From the NCBI GenBank assembly GCA_009782615.1, contig WRIS01000001.1:310001-374000 (forward strand): a DNA stretch of 64,000 nucleotides. Direction: 5' to 3'. The notes under the pieces are model-generated. The model did no database searches. It saw nothing but the letters and a program-made list of their open reading frames with translations, and had not been told where the DNA came from. The stretch is from Eggerthellaceae bacterium. GTDB lineage: Bacteria > Actinomycetota > Coriobacteriia > Coriobacteriales > Eggerthellaceae. Shown in pieces: positions 8,005 through 16,277 of the stretch (positions are counted from its first letter, which is position 1; each line of letters begins with the position of its first letter). Both the position numbers and the translations under genes were made by a program.

Positions 8005-8901
8005 TTACAGCCGAACAGTTTCAGGATAGGTCCAATTATCGCTTTGGTCGATAAGGAGAATTGAGTCTTTGGGAAAGCCGCTTGCTTCGATGGCTGCCAC
8101 GAGCACGGCACAAAGCGGCGCCTCTGAAGTGTCATGCCCTAAATCAATCAGCGCCAACCCCGCATCTTTCGCTGCTTGCGCATCGTGGTAGCGAACCTCT
8201 CCACAAATCAAACAATCAACAAAGCGCGCGAGGCACTTCCCCGTTAAATCCCCCGCAGATCCCGTAGCCGTCACTATGGTGCCAAGCACTTGGCTAAAAT
8301 CGCCCCACACCCGCGGTTGTCGTCCGAAAACCGCAGTACAGCGGGCAGCAAGTTGACCTAGAGTAAGTCCTGCGTCCTTTTCCTTCGGCGTGCAAAGTTG
8401 TCCGTAGCCTTTGTTTTTATCGCTGTCGAGCCTATCGAGGATTTCTAGAAAATCAAGACTGAGCATTTTTGGTAACACGCTTGCCGCCTCACGGCTCACA
8501 TCCAAAGCGGTGTGAAAAGACATGAGCGCAACCCCTTCTTCAATTGCGGCAAATACTCCCGCGCCCGCATTGATTGCGACCGATTCGGCAGGGTAAAACA
8601 CCTCAGGGGGGTTGAGATAGGCGGGATGATGAGTAACCAACACTTGGGCACCGAGCATTTTTGCTTGCTTTATCGCTTTGACCGTGGGGTCAAGTGCCAC
8701 CGCGACACGGGTTATCTCAGCGCTCGGGTCGCCGACCAAAAGCCCGTTGCGATCCCAATCTTGGCCATCACCCGCAGGAAAACGGGAAAGAAGGTGTTGT
8801 TCCAGGGCGCGAACGCTTAAAGGCTTGCCCTGTTTTGACAGTGTGCTCAAAGCACTCTTTACCAAACTTGCTTTGCCACTTGAATGCTTCGTTGCGGACA
8901 T
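8005..8901 (-). CDS. Nif3-like dinuclear metal centre protein (DUF34/YqfO family)
   Basis: A 298-residue DUF34 protein; the family forms toroidal hexamers with a two-metal site, and some members are annotated as GTP cyclohydrolase 1 type 2, though the physiological reaction is unsettled. Metal ligands visible: the HH pair in VTHHPAYL, H and D in SFHTALDVS, and the C-terminal H and E in LGHDTSEAP. An N-terminal stretch of about 25 residues is extra. It is transcribed with the zinc-ribbon protein downstream (64 bp gap) and the PHP gene upstream, an association frequent in actinobacteria. Confidence 0.85.
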   Translation of the reverse strand: MSATKHSSGKASLVKSALSTLSKQGKPLSVRALEQHLLSRFPAGDGQDWDRNGLLVGDPSAEITRVAVALDPTVKAIKQAKMLGAQVLVTHHPAYLNPPEVFYPAESVAINAGAGVFAAIEEGVALMSFHTALDVSREAASVLPKMLSLDFLEILDRLDSDKNKGYGQLCTPKEKDAGLTLGQLAARCTAVFGRQPRVWGDFSQVLGTIVTATGSAGDLTGKCLARFVDCLICGEVRYHDAQAAKDAGLALIDLGHDTSEAPLCAVLVAAIEASGFPKDSILLIDQSDNWTYPETVRL

Positions 8902-8934
8902 TTTGCCCTCTTCCTCGTGTAGTTCGTCTACGCC

Positions 8935-9744
8935 TTATTCGATAACAACGCGGCGCCTATCCCCGCTTTGTGTGGGCACCGTCAGTTCCCGATAGCCACA
9001 TTCATATAATAGTTTATATCCCTGCGCTAGTCCCCGAACGATATTGTCGGGATGGTGTGCATCCGTTCCGATAGTGCAGCCTACCCCTGCCCGACAAAAT
9101 TCCCGCAAAAGCGCTGGTGCGGGATATATTTCTTGACACGGACAATACGCACCCGACGTGTTTACCTCAACCAGGCGTCCTGCAACACGGCACGCCTCTG
9201 CCGCTTCTTGATAGAGTTTTGACAAATCAAAGCTCGGGTAATAGGCGAATTTCTTGGCAAGGTCGGGGTGTGCCATAACGGTGTAGGGCATATCGGAAAG
9301 CACCGCCTGACACCAGGTCTCAAAATAGTCCTTCCATACCGTATCGGCTCCAAGTTCTTCCCAGCGCCCCTGAGACGAGGGCGCGTCAAAGGGCCATCCG
9401 TCCAAGAGATGCACCGAGCCTAAAACGATGTCGAAACGCCCGTCATATATCTCTTGCAAATCGCGATCTTCACCTTTTCCCAACCAATCGAGCTCGCAGC
9501 CTAACAACAATTCCATGTCGGGGTTTTCATCGCGCAACCGTAAAATCGTGTCGCAATATTCGTCCACTTCATCGGCATACATGCTCAAAACCCCTAAGGG
9601 GTCAAAGCGTTTCGTCAAAGGATAGTGTTCTGTGATGGCAAGGGTCGTGATGCCTGCTCTAAGCGCAGCGTAAACCACCTCTTCGATGCTGCCTTCACCG
9701 TGTCCGCTCAAGACCGTATGCGTATGCGTGTTTATCAGTTCCAA
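8935..9744 (-). CDS. PHP-domain phosphatase (histidinol-phosphatase HisK/HisJ-like)
   Basis: A 269-residue PHP-superfamily metallophosphoesterase. Metal-binding motifs in order: NTHTHT at the N-terminus, ITEHYP, GCELDW, GSVHLL, MAHPDL and GTDAHHP near the C-terminus, the arrangement of histidinol-phosphate phosphatases of the PHP type. No other histidine-biosynthesis gene is in the window, so the substrate could differ. It begins 2 bp after the iscS stop, hence same operon. Fold certain, substrate by analogy. Confidence 0.82.
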   Translation of the reverse strand: MELINTHTHTVLSGHGEGSIEEVVYAALRAGITTLAITEHYPLTKRFDPLGVLSMYADEVDEYCDTILRLRDENPDMELLLGCELDWLGKGEDRDLQEIYDGRFDIVLGSVHLLDGWPFDAPSSQGRWEELGADTVWKDYFETWCQAVLSDMPYTVMAHPDLAKKFAYYPSFDLSKLYQEAAEACRVAGRLVEVNTSGAYCPCQEIYPAPALLREFCRAGVGCTIGTDAHHPDNIVRGLAQGYKLLYECGYRELTVPTQSGDRRRVVIE

Positions 9745-9746
9745 AG

Positions 9747-10949
9747 CTATTCCTTTTCGCCACCTAAGAATTCAAAGAATACCGCAAGAAAGGCATCGAT
9801 GTCACCTTGCGTAGTATAGCGGCCAAAGGATATGCGCAAAGAACACAAAGCGCGCGCGTCGGGAATACGAATCGCCTGCAAGACGTGGCTGGGCTTGAGC
9901 GAATGTGCCGAACAGGCCGAACCACCCGAAACCGCAAAACCTGCGCGGTCAAGATGCAAGATGAGGGTTTCGCTTTCAAAACCTTCAACGCAGACGTTGA
10001 CGACATTCGGCAAGAATTGGGTGGAGTTCGCTTCGATAGCAACACTGGGAAACACCGTTGTGCGCGTGGTGAGTTTTTCATAAAGGTAATCGCGCAAGCT
10101 CATCAGACGCTGTTGTTCTTCTGCTTGTGAAGCAGTCGCATACGCACACGCGGCGGCAAGACCTGCGATTCCGCAGACGTTTTGCGTGCCCGAGCGGCGA
10201 GCCTCTTCTTGTCCGCCCCCCACGAGAAAGGCATCAAAGGGTGTGCGCGTTTTGAGGTATAGAACACCGACTCCCTTCGGACCGCCGAACTTATGAGCCG
10301 AAAAGGATGCGGCGTCGATTCCCAGCTGGGCGAGATTGACCTCAAGTTTGCCAAGGGATTGAACCGCATCGGTGTAGAAAAACGCACCGACGGCGTGGCT
10401 GTGGGCGGCAAGGCGCGCAATGGACTGAACCGTGCCGATTTCGTTGTTTGCCATCTGGATAGAAGCGAGCACCGTATTTTCTTGCAGAGCCGCACAAAAA
10501 ACTTCTTCTGAAATAAAGCCGTTATTGTCGACTTTGAGAATCGTGAGTTCACACCCTTCTGCTTTCAGGCGGCGCGCAGGGGCAAGGACAGAGTCGTGCT
10601 CTATTGCAGAAACAATGATATGCGGAACAAAATCGCGCTTGCCTTCTTGCTGGGCGCGTTTCATGCAAGCCGAAACAATGCCTTTTAAGGCGGCATTATT
10701 CGCTTCGGTGGCACCTGAGGTAAAGATTATTTCACTCGGGCGGGCGGCATGCAAATCGCGTGCAACGCTTGCGCGTGCGTCTTCGAGTGCCTTAAAGGCA
10801 GTGCGTCCGATGGAGTGTAAGGAATTCGCGTTACCCCCGCACGGAAAATGAGCAGCGCCTGTAGCCAAATAGGGCTGCATGGCACGTGAGCTTTCCTCAT
10901 AAAGCGGGGTTGTCGCAGCCCAGTCGAGATAGGTCATTTTCGCCGTCAC
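9747..10949 (-). CDS. iscS: Cysteine desulfurase (IscS/NifS family)
   Basis: PLP enzyme that removes sulfur from cysteine for Fe-S cluster and thionucleoside synthesis. Features: N-terminal YLDWAATTP, the PLP-lysine segment SFSAHKFGGPKGVGVL, RSGTQNV, and the catalytic loop Cys in GGSACSAHSLKPSHVL. 400 residues, normal for group I enzymes. Start is a GTG at 10949 with GAGGAAG upstream; an ATG four codons later is also possible. It follows rpe by 3 bp. No iscU or tRNA thiolase gene is adjacent. An Fe-S-rich anaerobe (Kor, IspH and FixX are all here) would depend on it. Confidence 0.94.
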   Translation of the reverse strand: MTAKMTYLDWAATTPLYEESSRAMQPYLATGAAHFPCGGNANSLHSIGRTAFKALEDARASVARDLHAARPSEIIFTSGATEANNAALKGIVSACMKRAQQEGKRDFVPHIIVSAIEHDSVLAPARRLKAEGCELTILKVDNNGFISEEVFCAALQENTVLASIQMANNEIGTVQSIARLAAHSHAVGAFFYTDAVQSLGKLEVNLAQLGIDAASFSAHKFGGPKGVGVLYLKTRTPFDAFLVGGGQEEARRSGTQNVCGIAGLAAACAYATASQAEEQQRLMSLRDYLYEKLTTRTTVFPSVAIEANSTQFLPNVVNVCVEGFESETLILHLDRAGFAVSGGSACSAHSLKPSHVLQAIRIPDARALCSLRISFGRYTTQGDIDAFLAVFFEFLGGEKE

Positions 10950-10952
10950 GAG

Positions 10953-11693
10953 CTATGCTTCCTCTGCTTGGCAGATTCCCTGCAGCGCTGCTGCCTGCGC
11001 AAGGTGTGCTGAAGCGGCGATTTCTTTGAGAGCCGCGGCGGGATTTTCTGCCTTAAAGATGGCATTGCCTGCCACCAACACGTCAGCCCCTGCACGCGCT
11101 ACTTCTTGAGCGGTAAACGCGTCAATTCCCCCATCAACTTCAATGAGGGGTGAGCGCCCTTGGGCGCGCGCCATCGAAACGACTTCGGCAACGCGACTGG
11201 CAGTTCCTTGCATATAGGATTGCCCCGAAAAGCCTGGATTCACACTCATCACGAGCACCATATCGACCAAGGATAACAAAGGCTTAAGCGTTGCCGTGGG
11301 TGTTTGAGGTTTACACGAAATACCAGGGTGTGCGCCCGCTTCGCGAATGAGGGCTATCGCTTGTTTTGCCGCTTCAAGGGACTCAGGCGAACCAAGTGAG
11401 TCTTCGAAGGCTTCAATATGAAAGGTCAGCCAATCAGCGCCCGCATCTAAAAACCACGGGATTTGTTCGAGAGGGTTTGCAATCATGAGATGCACGTCAA
11501 GCGGAAGCGCGGTAGCGGCTTTGAGGCAGCGTACAAAGGGCACGCCCATGGTAAGATTCGGGACAAAATGCCCGTCCATAACATCAACGTGGGCAAAGCT
11601 GGCACCCGCCTGTTCAATCATGCGCAGCTCGCGTTCCATGTTCATAAAGTCAGCCGAAAGAAGCGACGGAGATATTTTCACCTGAGCAAACAT
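10953..11693 (-). CDS. rpe: Ribulose-phosphate 3-epimerase
   Basis: Interconverts ribulose-5-phosphate and xylulose-5-phosphate in the pentose phosphate pathway. TIM-barrel signature motifs: ISPSLLSADF, HVDVMDGHFVPN, DVHLMI, VMSVNPGFSGQ and the phosphate-binding EVDGGI and AGNAIF. 246 residues from the ATG at 11693, chosen because AAAGGG lies 10 nt upstream and the conserved region starts immediately; the longer frame to 11729 would overlap gpsA. In an operon between gpsA and iscS. Confidence 0.95.
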   Translation of the reverse strand: MFAQVKISPSLLSADFMNMERELRMIEQAGASFAHVDVMDGHFVPNLTMGVPFVRCLKAATALPLDVHLMIANPLEQIPWFLDAGADWLTFHIEAFEDSLGSPESLEAAKQAIALIREAGAHPGISCKPQTPTATLKPLLSLVDMVLVMSVNPGFSGQSYMQGTASRVAEVVSMARAQGRSPLIEVDGGIDAFTAQEVARAGADVLVAGNAIFKAENPAAALKEIAASAHLAQAAALQGICQAEEA

Positions 11694-11713
11694 GTTCCTC
11701 ATTCCCTTTCGCG

Positions 11714-12718
11714 TTAAGAGATTCCCCAAAATTCTGTCGTCAAAGGACGGCTCGCCAGTGAAGCCGCCGCTTCGTCAATGTCAACGCCTTCCCATACGAT
11801 ACTTCTCACCAGGTTCGTTATCGGAAGTTCCACATCATAGTTATCGGCGAGGGTTTTAAGCGTTTTGCAAGCAAGCGCGCCTTCGGCAACCATGTGAGTC
11901 TTTTCCGTGAAATCCTCAATCTGGGAACCTTCGGCAAGCATTTTGCCGAAACGACGGTTGCGGGAATGCTCGGAAGTGCAGGTGGCAATCAAATCCCCTG
12001 TCCCCGCAAGTCCCATGCAGGTAAGGGATTGCCCACCGCACGCCGCCACGAGCCTGCCCATTTCAGCAAGTCCGCGGGTCATGAGAAGAGCCGCCGTGTT
12101 GTCCCCAAAACCAAGCCCGTAGGCAAGACCAACCGCAATAGCCATAACATTTTTCGATGCCGCGCACAGTTCCACGCCGCGTACATCGTTACTGATATAG
12201 GTTCTAAAGGTCTCGGATGCAAAGAGATCCTGGAAAAATTCAGCTGTGGCAGACGACGTTGACGCAATAACGGTTGCACTCGGAACCTGCTTTATCACTT
12301 CTTCAGCGTGGTTGGGTCCTGAAAGCACGGCAAGACGATCCATGTTTCCCAGTTCAGATTCAAAAATTTCTGTCGGCAGTAAGCCTGAGCCTTCTTCAAC
12401 CCCTTTAGAGCAGATGATTATCGGTAAATCGTCATCGATTATGGGAGCCAGCGCGCGGGCAACGCCGCGCAAAAGGTTTGAAGGCGTCACCACCACGACA
12501 GCCACCGCATTTTTGAGGGTGTCTTTGTGTGAAATGGTCGCCACGATGTTTTCGGAAAGTTCGATATCACTTAAATAGCGCGGGTTTTTGTGCTCTTGGT
12601 TGATAGAAGCTATTACTTCGGGCTTGCGTGCCCAAAGCCCGATGTTGTGCCCATTTTCTGCCAAAAGCTGAGCTAGGGCAGTTCCCCATGAGCCCGCACC
12701 AATAACCGAAACCTTCAC
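11714..12718 (-). CDS. gpsA: NAD(P)H-dependent glycerol-3-phosphate dehydrogenase
   Basis: Reduces dihydroxyacetone phosphate to sn-glycerol-3-phosphate, the backbone for phospholipids. The 334-residue protein has the N-terminal dinucleotide fold VIGAGSWGTALAQ, VVVTPSN, the family motif VLSGPNHAEEV, the catalytic lysine region AASKNVMAIAVGLAYGLGFG and SRNRRFG. Its start abuts the plsY stop; the PlsY-GpsA pairing supplies and then acylates glycerol-3-phosphate. Confidence 0.96.
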   Translation of the reverse strand: MKVSVIGAGSWGTALAQLLAENGHNIGLWARKPEVIASINQEHKNPRYLSDIELSENIVATISHKDTLKNAVAVVVVTPSNLLRGVARALAPIIDDDLPIIICSKGVEEGSGLLPTEIFESELGNMDRLAVLSGPNHAEEVIKQVPSATVIASTSSATAEFFQDLFASETFRTYISNDVRGVELCAASKNVMAIAVGLAYGLGFGDNTAALLMTRGLAEMGRLVAACGGQSLTCMGLAGTGDLIATCTSEHSRNRRFGKMLAEGSQIEDFTEKTHMVAEGALACKTLKTLADNYDVELPITNLVRSIVWEGVDIDEAAASLASRPLTTEFWGIS

Positions 12719-13474
12719 TTATGCCTCCTTCTTCTTGCCGATGCGTGATTCGCTGCCAGCAAGCAAGCGTTTGATGTTTTCACGATGCGCCCACACAACG
12801 GTCAAGCCGCCGAGGGCACACAAAATAATGGCGGGCGCATTGCCCCAAAAATAGCAGAGAGCAAACAGCGGACAGGCAAAAGCAGCCGCAATAGAGCCCA
12901 CGGAAACATAGCGGGTGAGCAAAACCACCATGATAAATACCGCTAAATTCAGCGACATTCCCACCAGTCCGTAAACAGCGAGCAAACACCCTACCGCAAC
13001 CGCAACACCTTTGCCGCCTTTGAATTTCAGCCACGGAGAAAAGACGTGCCCCCACACGCATCCCAAAAATGCCAAGCCGAGGAGAATTTCGGTAACCCAC
13101 ACAACCCCGCCGAAGTCAGGAGTACCGAGTGGGGCAAGCCCAAAAGGTTTCCAAAAATGTGAAACCCTCCAAACCGCTTCAGACACACCTTGAAATTCGT
13201 AGAAAAGTTTTGCGGCGAAAAGTGCTAAAAACCCTGAAAGAGCGCCTTTTAAGAAATCCAAAATGAATACGCTAGCACCCCCTGCTTTGCCCATCGTTCG
13301 GATGGCGTTGGTCGCACCAATGTTTCCTGAACCGTGTTCGCGTATGTCGGTTTTATAAAACACCTTCGAGATAATAAGCCCGAAAGGAATAGAGCCCAAC
13401 AGGAAGGACAGGGCAAAAACCGCAAGAAAGAGCAGGATTCTTGCCTGGTAAAAAGGGTCGCTGAAATCAAACAT
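12719..13474 (-). CDS. plsY: Acyl-phosphate:glycerol-3-phosphate acyltransferase PlsY
   Basis: Polytopic membrane enzyme that transfers acyl groups from acyl-phosphate to glycerol-3-phosphate. Signature motifs: LLGSIPFGLIIS near residue 25, HGSGNIGATNAIRTMGKAGG and KFKGGKGVAVAVG. Five or more hydrophobic helices. At 251 residues it is about 50 longer than typical PlsY; the excess is a loop after the second or third helix (about residues 85-125, containing HFWKPFGLAPLG). Between der and gpsA in a tight operon; PlsC for the next acylation is at 19.6-20.5 kb and FakA at 2.8 kb. Confidence 0.94.
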   Translation of the reverse strand: MFDFSDPFYQARILLFLAVFALSFLLGSIPFGLIISKVFYKTDIREHGSGNIGATNAIRTMGKAGGASVFILDFLKGALSGFLALFAAKLFYEFQGVSEAVWRVSHFWKPFGLAPLGTPDFGGVVWVTEILLGLAFLGCVWGHVFSPWLKFKGGKGVAVAVGCLLAVYGLVGMSLNLAVFIMVVLLTRYVSVGSIAAAFACPLFALCYFWGNAPAIILCALGGLTVVWAHRENIKRLLAGSESRIGKKKEA

Positions 13475-13481
13475 GGCCCCA

Positions 13482-14804
13482 TCAATCCTTCCGCTTGAAC
13501 TTCAAACGTATGGGCGTTCCCGTAAGATTGAAACTGCCGCGCAATCGATTTTCAAGATAGCGTTTGTAGTTGTCGTCTACCATGTCAGGATGGTTTGCAA
13601 AGAAGGTGAACTGGGGCGGGCAGGTGCCTGTTTGAGTCACGTATTTGGTGCGCAACACCTTTTTGCCTGATGAAATGGTATGCCCGAAATCCCTGATTTC
13701 TTCAAGCCAGGTATTAAGGCGATTGGTCGGGATTGACTGGCAATAATTCGCGTGTGCTTCGTTGATTGCATCCCAGATGCGCACCACGTTTTTCCCGCTT
13801 AAAGCAGAAATTGCCACAACAGGAGCAAAGCCCACGAATATAAGCCTGTCAGCAATGCGTTCGCGTATTTCAGCTTTTGCTTCAGGGCCTTCGACCAAGT
13901 CCCACTTGTTCAAAATAATGACCATGGCGCAGCCGCGGTCAAGCGCAAAGCCTGCAACCCGCTGGTCTTGGTCGGTAAGCCCGATGCTTGCATCAACAAC
14001 AAGCAAGGCGACATTTGCCCTATCAATCGCGCGCATTGCCCGCACAAAGCCGTAGTATTCGACATCTTGGTCAATTTGGCTTTTGCGGCGAAGTCCCGCG
14101 GTGTCGATTATCGTATAGCGGCTACCCTCGTATTCGATGGTGGTGTCAATGGCGTCGCGGGTTGTTCCTGCAACGTCTGACACGATGGAGCGGTCTGCCT
14201 TAATCATTTTGTTGGCAAGAGATGATTTCCCTGCATTAGGACGCCCGATGATGGCTATTTTGATGGAATCGCCGTCTTCTTCTTCATCGGTTTCAGCCGT
14301 TGGCAAGGCACGAATATTGTCAACAAGCACATCAAGCATGTCTCCCGTGCCGATGCCATGATGAGACGATACGGGGTGCGGGTCTCCAAGCCCCAGCTGG
14401 TAAAATTCCCACATCTCATCAAGTTTGCCAGGGGTGTCCATCTTGTTGACCACCAACATGACGGGTTTTTCGCTGCGGCGCAAAATCTTTGCCACTTCTT
14501 CATCATCGGCGTTGATGCCCGTTTTCCCATCAACCAGAAAAACTATCACATCGGCTTCTTTGGCAGCAACGAATGCTTGGGCGCGAATCGATTCTTGGAA
14601 ATCATCGTCGGTTCCCATTTCGATACCACCCGTGTCAATTAAGGTGAATCTCACGCCGTTCCAATCGGCTTCATGGTAAGACCTGTCACGCGTCACGCCA
14701 CGCATTTCGTGAACTATCGCCTCATCAATTTGAGCGATACGATTAACAAAGGTGGACTTTCCCACATTCGGGCGACCCACAATAGCAACAACCGGTAATG
14801 GCAT
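13482..14804 (-). CDS. der: Ribosome biogenesis GTPase Der (EngA)
   Basis: Essential tandem GTPase needed for 50S assembly. First G domain: GRPNVGKST, DTGGIEM, NKMD; second: GRPNAGKSS, DTAGLRRKS, NKWD; then the C-terminal KH-like domain ending in LTGTPIRLKFKRKD. 440 residues, normal. An acidic inter-domain linker (TDEEEDGD) follows the first domain. Seven bp upstream of plsY and 14 bp downstream of the DUF512 gene, a conserved neighbourhood in anaerobic Gram-positives. Confidence 0.97.
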   Translation of the reverse strand: MPLPVVAIVGRPNVGKSTFVNRIAQIDEAIVHEMRGVTRDRSYHEADWNGVRFTLIDTGGIEMGTDDDFQESIRAQAFVAAKEADVIVFLVDGKTGINADDEEVAKILRRSEKPVMLVVNKMDTPGKLDEMWEFYQLGLGDPHPVSSHHGIGTGDMLDVLVDNIRALPTAETDEEEDGDSIKIAIIGRPNAGKSSLANKMIKADRSIVSDVAGTTRDAIDTTIEYEGSRYTIIDTAGLRRKSQIDQDVEYYGFVRAMRAIDRANVALLVVDASIGLTDQDQRVAGFALDRGCAMVIILNKWDLVEGPEAKAEIRERIADRLIFVGFAPVVAISALSGKNVVRIWDAINEAHANYCQSIPTNRLNTWLEEIRDFGHTISSGKKVLRTKYVTQTGTCPPQFTFFANHPDMVDDNYKRYLENRLRGSFNLTGTPIRLKFKRKD

Positions 14805-14818
14805 AGGTATTCCTTTTG

Positions 14819-16267
14819 TTATGAGATAAGTGCTGCTATCTCTTTGAGATAGTCAGTCGGATTACAGGATACCACGGCAAGAGGTGATACGCTTTGAGCA
14901 CGCATATCCTCCAAACTCATATCATCAAGGGTGAGTCCTTCGTCGTTGAATATTACGCGCGGAAGAACTACGAGGGACGGGATTTGGGAGGCGAACTGGG
15001 GGGCGGTTTGCCCCGCCTGTTGGGGGGCGGTTTGGGGGGCGGTTTGGGAAGCGGTTTGCCCCGCCTGTTGGGGGGCGGTTTGGGAAGCGGTTTGCCCCGC
15101 CTGCTGGGAATCCTTTAGCGTTTTCAAGATATCGGTTGCCGTAAGAAGCCCCGTTACGTTCACGTTGCCCCCGAAAAAATCGTTGTGCACAAAAAGCGGG
15201 ATAAGCAGCCCATGAAGCGAAGTTTTCGCCAAGAGGGGTTCGAAGAAGGCTTCTTGAGCATATCCCGCAACAAAATACACGGTTTTATTTGCGGCTCTCA
15301 GCTTTTTAGCAAGCGCGTCCACTGCTTGTGCGCTTGCTTCCCACGCATCAAGCGTTGCCCGCAACATCCCCACGCCATCCTCGAATAAATCAAAATCCCC
15401 ATAAAAGTCTTGCGCGGGGAGATAATCGAGCAAATCATGCGGATGGGCATTGCAGTAAAACTCATCCGCCGCATAAACCCATGCGTTTCCCCGCTCAGCA
15501 TAAGCGCGCGCCTGAAACAGCCCCAAATCGTCTAAGACTTGTTGTGCCGCATATGCGTCATCAAAGCTTTGCGTGAAGCGGGTTTGATGCTTAGTAAAGC
15601 CGAGGGGCACCACCGCGATATTTACGATACCTGAATGTTCATATGCCCAGGCAAGCGTGCGGTGCAGTTCTTCGCCATCGTTGACACCAGGGACAAGCAC
15701 TATCTGCATATGCATCTTGATGCCCGCCGCCAAAAGACGCTCACACGCCTCTAAGCCGCGCGCGGCGTGTTTGCCGATAAGGGCTTTTCTCACGTCAGGT
15801 GAAATGGCGTGCAAGGATACACGCAAGGGAGAAATACTTTGTTCAATGATGCGCGCTTCATCTTCGGCACTCATATTGCTGCAGGTAATAAAGGTGCCCT
15901 GGGTGAAGCTGAGCCTGAAATCGTCGTCGCGAAGATACAAAGAAGGGCGCATGCCGCAAGGAAGTTGCTGCATAAAACAAAAAGTGCAGGCGTTCTTGCA
16001 GGTTTTTACCTCGTCAAACACCACACCGTCGAAAACGAAACCCCACGGTTCTCCTGCTTCGCGTTCAAGCGTGATACTACCCTCTTCGCCGAACGTATCA
16101 ACATAGACAAGCTCGATGCTCTCAGCACTTGCGTGCCACTGCCAATCGATGACATCGCGCAAAGGATGCCCGTCAACGCTGACAAGGGCACAACCTGCAC
16201 AAAACCCCGCGTCATCCGCGGGGCTTTTAGGGCATACCTCAATGATGTGTGCGGCGCCGTGAGCCAC
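14819..16267 (-). CDS. DUF512 protein with PDZ and radical-SAM-like region, carrying a Gln/Thr-rich repeat insert
   Basis: About 482 residues. An N-terminal PDZ-like domain (IEVCPKSPADDAGFCAGCALVSV) precedes a radical-SAM-type cysteine cluster CKNACTFC and the DUF512 domain (VVLPRVIFNDEG and FLDDM-like LTLDDMSLEDM near the end). The family is conserved next to der in anaerobes but has no proven function. The open frame continues upstream to 16414 but overlaps the M23 gene, so I prefer the GTG at 16267, 10 bp after that stop; its RBS is weak. Odd: a repeat insert of about 37 residues (QQAGQTASQTAP units) just before the C-terminal block. Confidence 0.82.
   Translation of the reverse strand: MAHGAAHIIEVCPKSPADDAGFCAGCALVSVDGHPLRDVIDWQWHASAESIELVYVDTFGEEGSITLEREAGEPWGFVFDGVVFDEVKTCKNACTFCFMQQLPCGMRPSLYLRDDDFRLSFTQGTFITCSNMSAEDEARIIEQSISPLRVSLHAISPDVRKALIGKHAARGLEACERLLAAGIKMHMQIVLVPGVNDGEELHRTLAWAYEHSGIVNIAVVPLGFTKHQTRFTQSFDDAYAAQQVLDDLGLFQARAYAERGNAWVYAADEFYCNAHPHDLLDYLPAQDFYGDFDLFEDGVGMLRATLDAWEASAQAVDALAKKLRAANKTVYFVAGYAQEAFFEPLLAKTSLHGLLIPLFVHNDFFGGNVNVTGLLTATDILKTLKDSQQAGQTASQTAPQQAGQTASQTAPQTAPQQAGQTAPQFASQIPSLVVLPRVIFNDEGLTLDDMSLEDMRAQSVSPLAVVSCNPTDYLKEIAALIS
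14998..15105. repeat. 36-bp tandem repeat (minisatellite) inside the DUF512 gene
   Basis: Two 36-bp copies (15034-15069 and 15070-15105) differ at one base. They are preceded by a 24-bp partial copy (14998-15021) and an extra 12-bp subunit (15022-15033). Subunits are 12 bp, so length changes keep the reading frame (QTAP-like units). The plus strand carries runs of six G, a possible G-quadruplex. Confidence 0.9.
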
Positions 16268-16277
16268 TGATGAGCCA

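Noticed and set aside
14998-15105. Regular repeats considered as a CRISPR array
   Set aside because: Repeats are contiguous without spacers, in frame within a coding gene, and in multiples of 12 bp.
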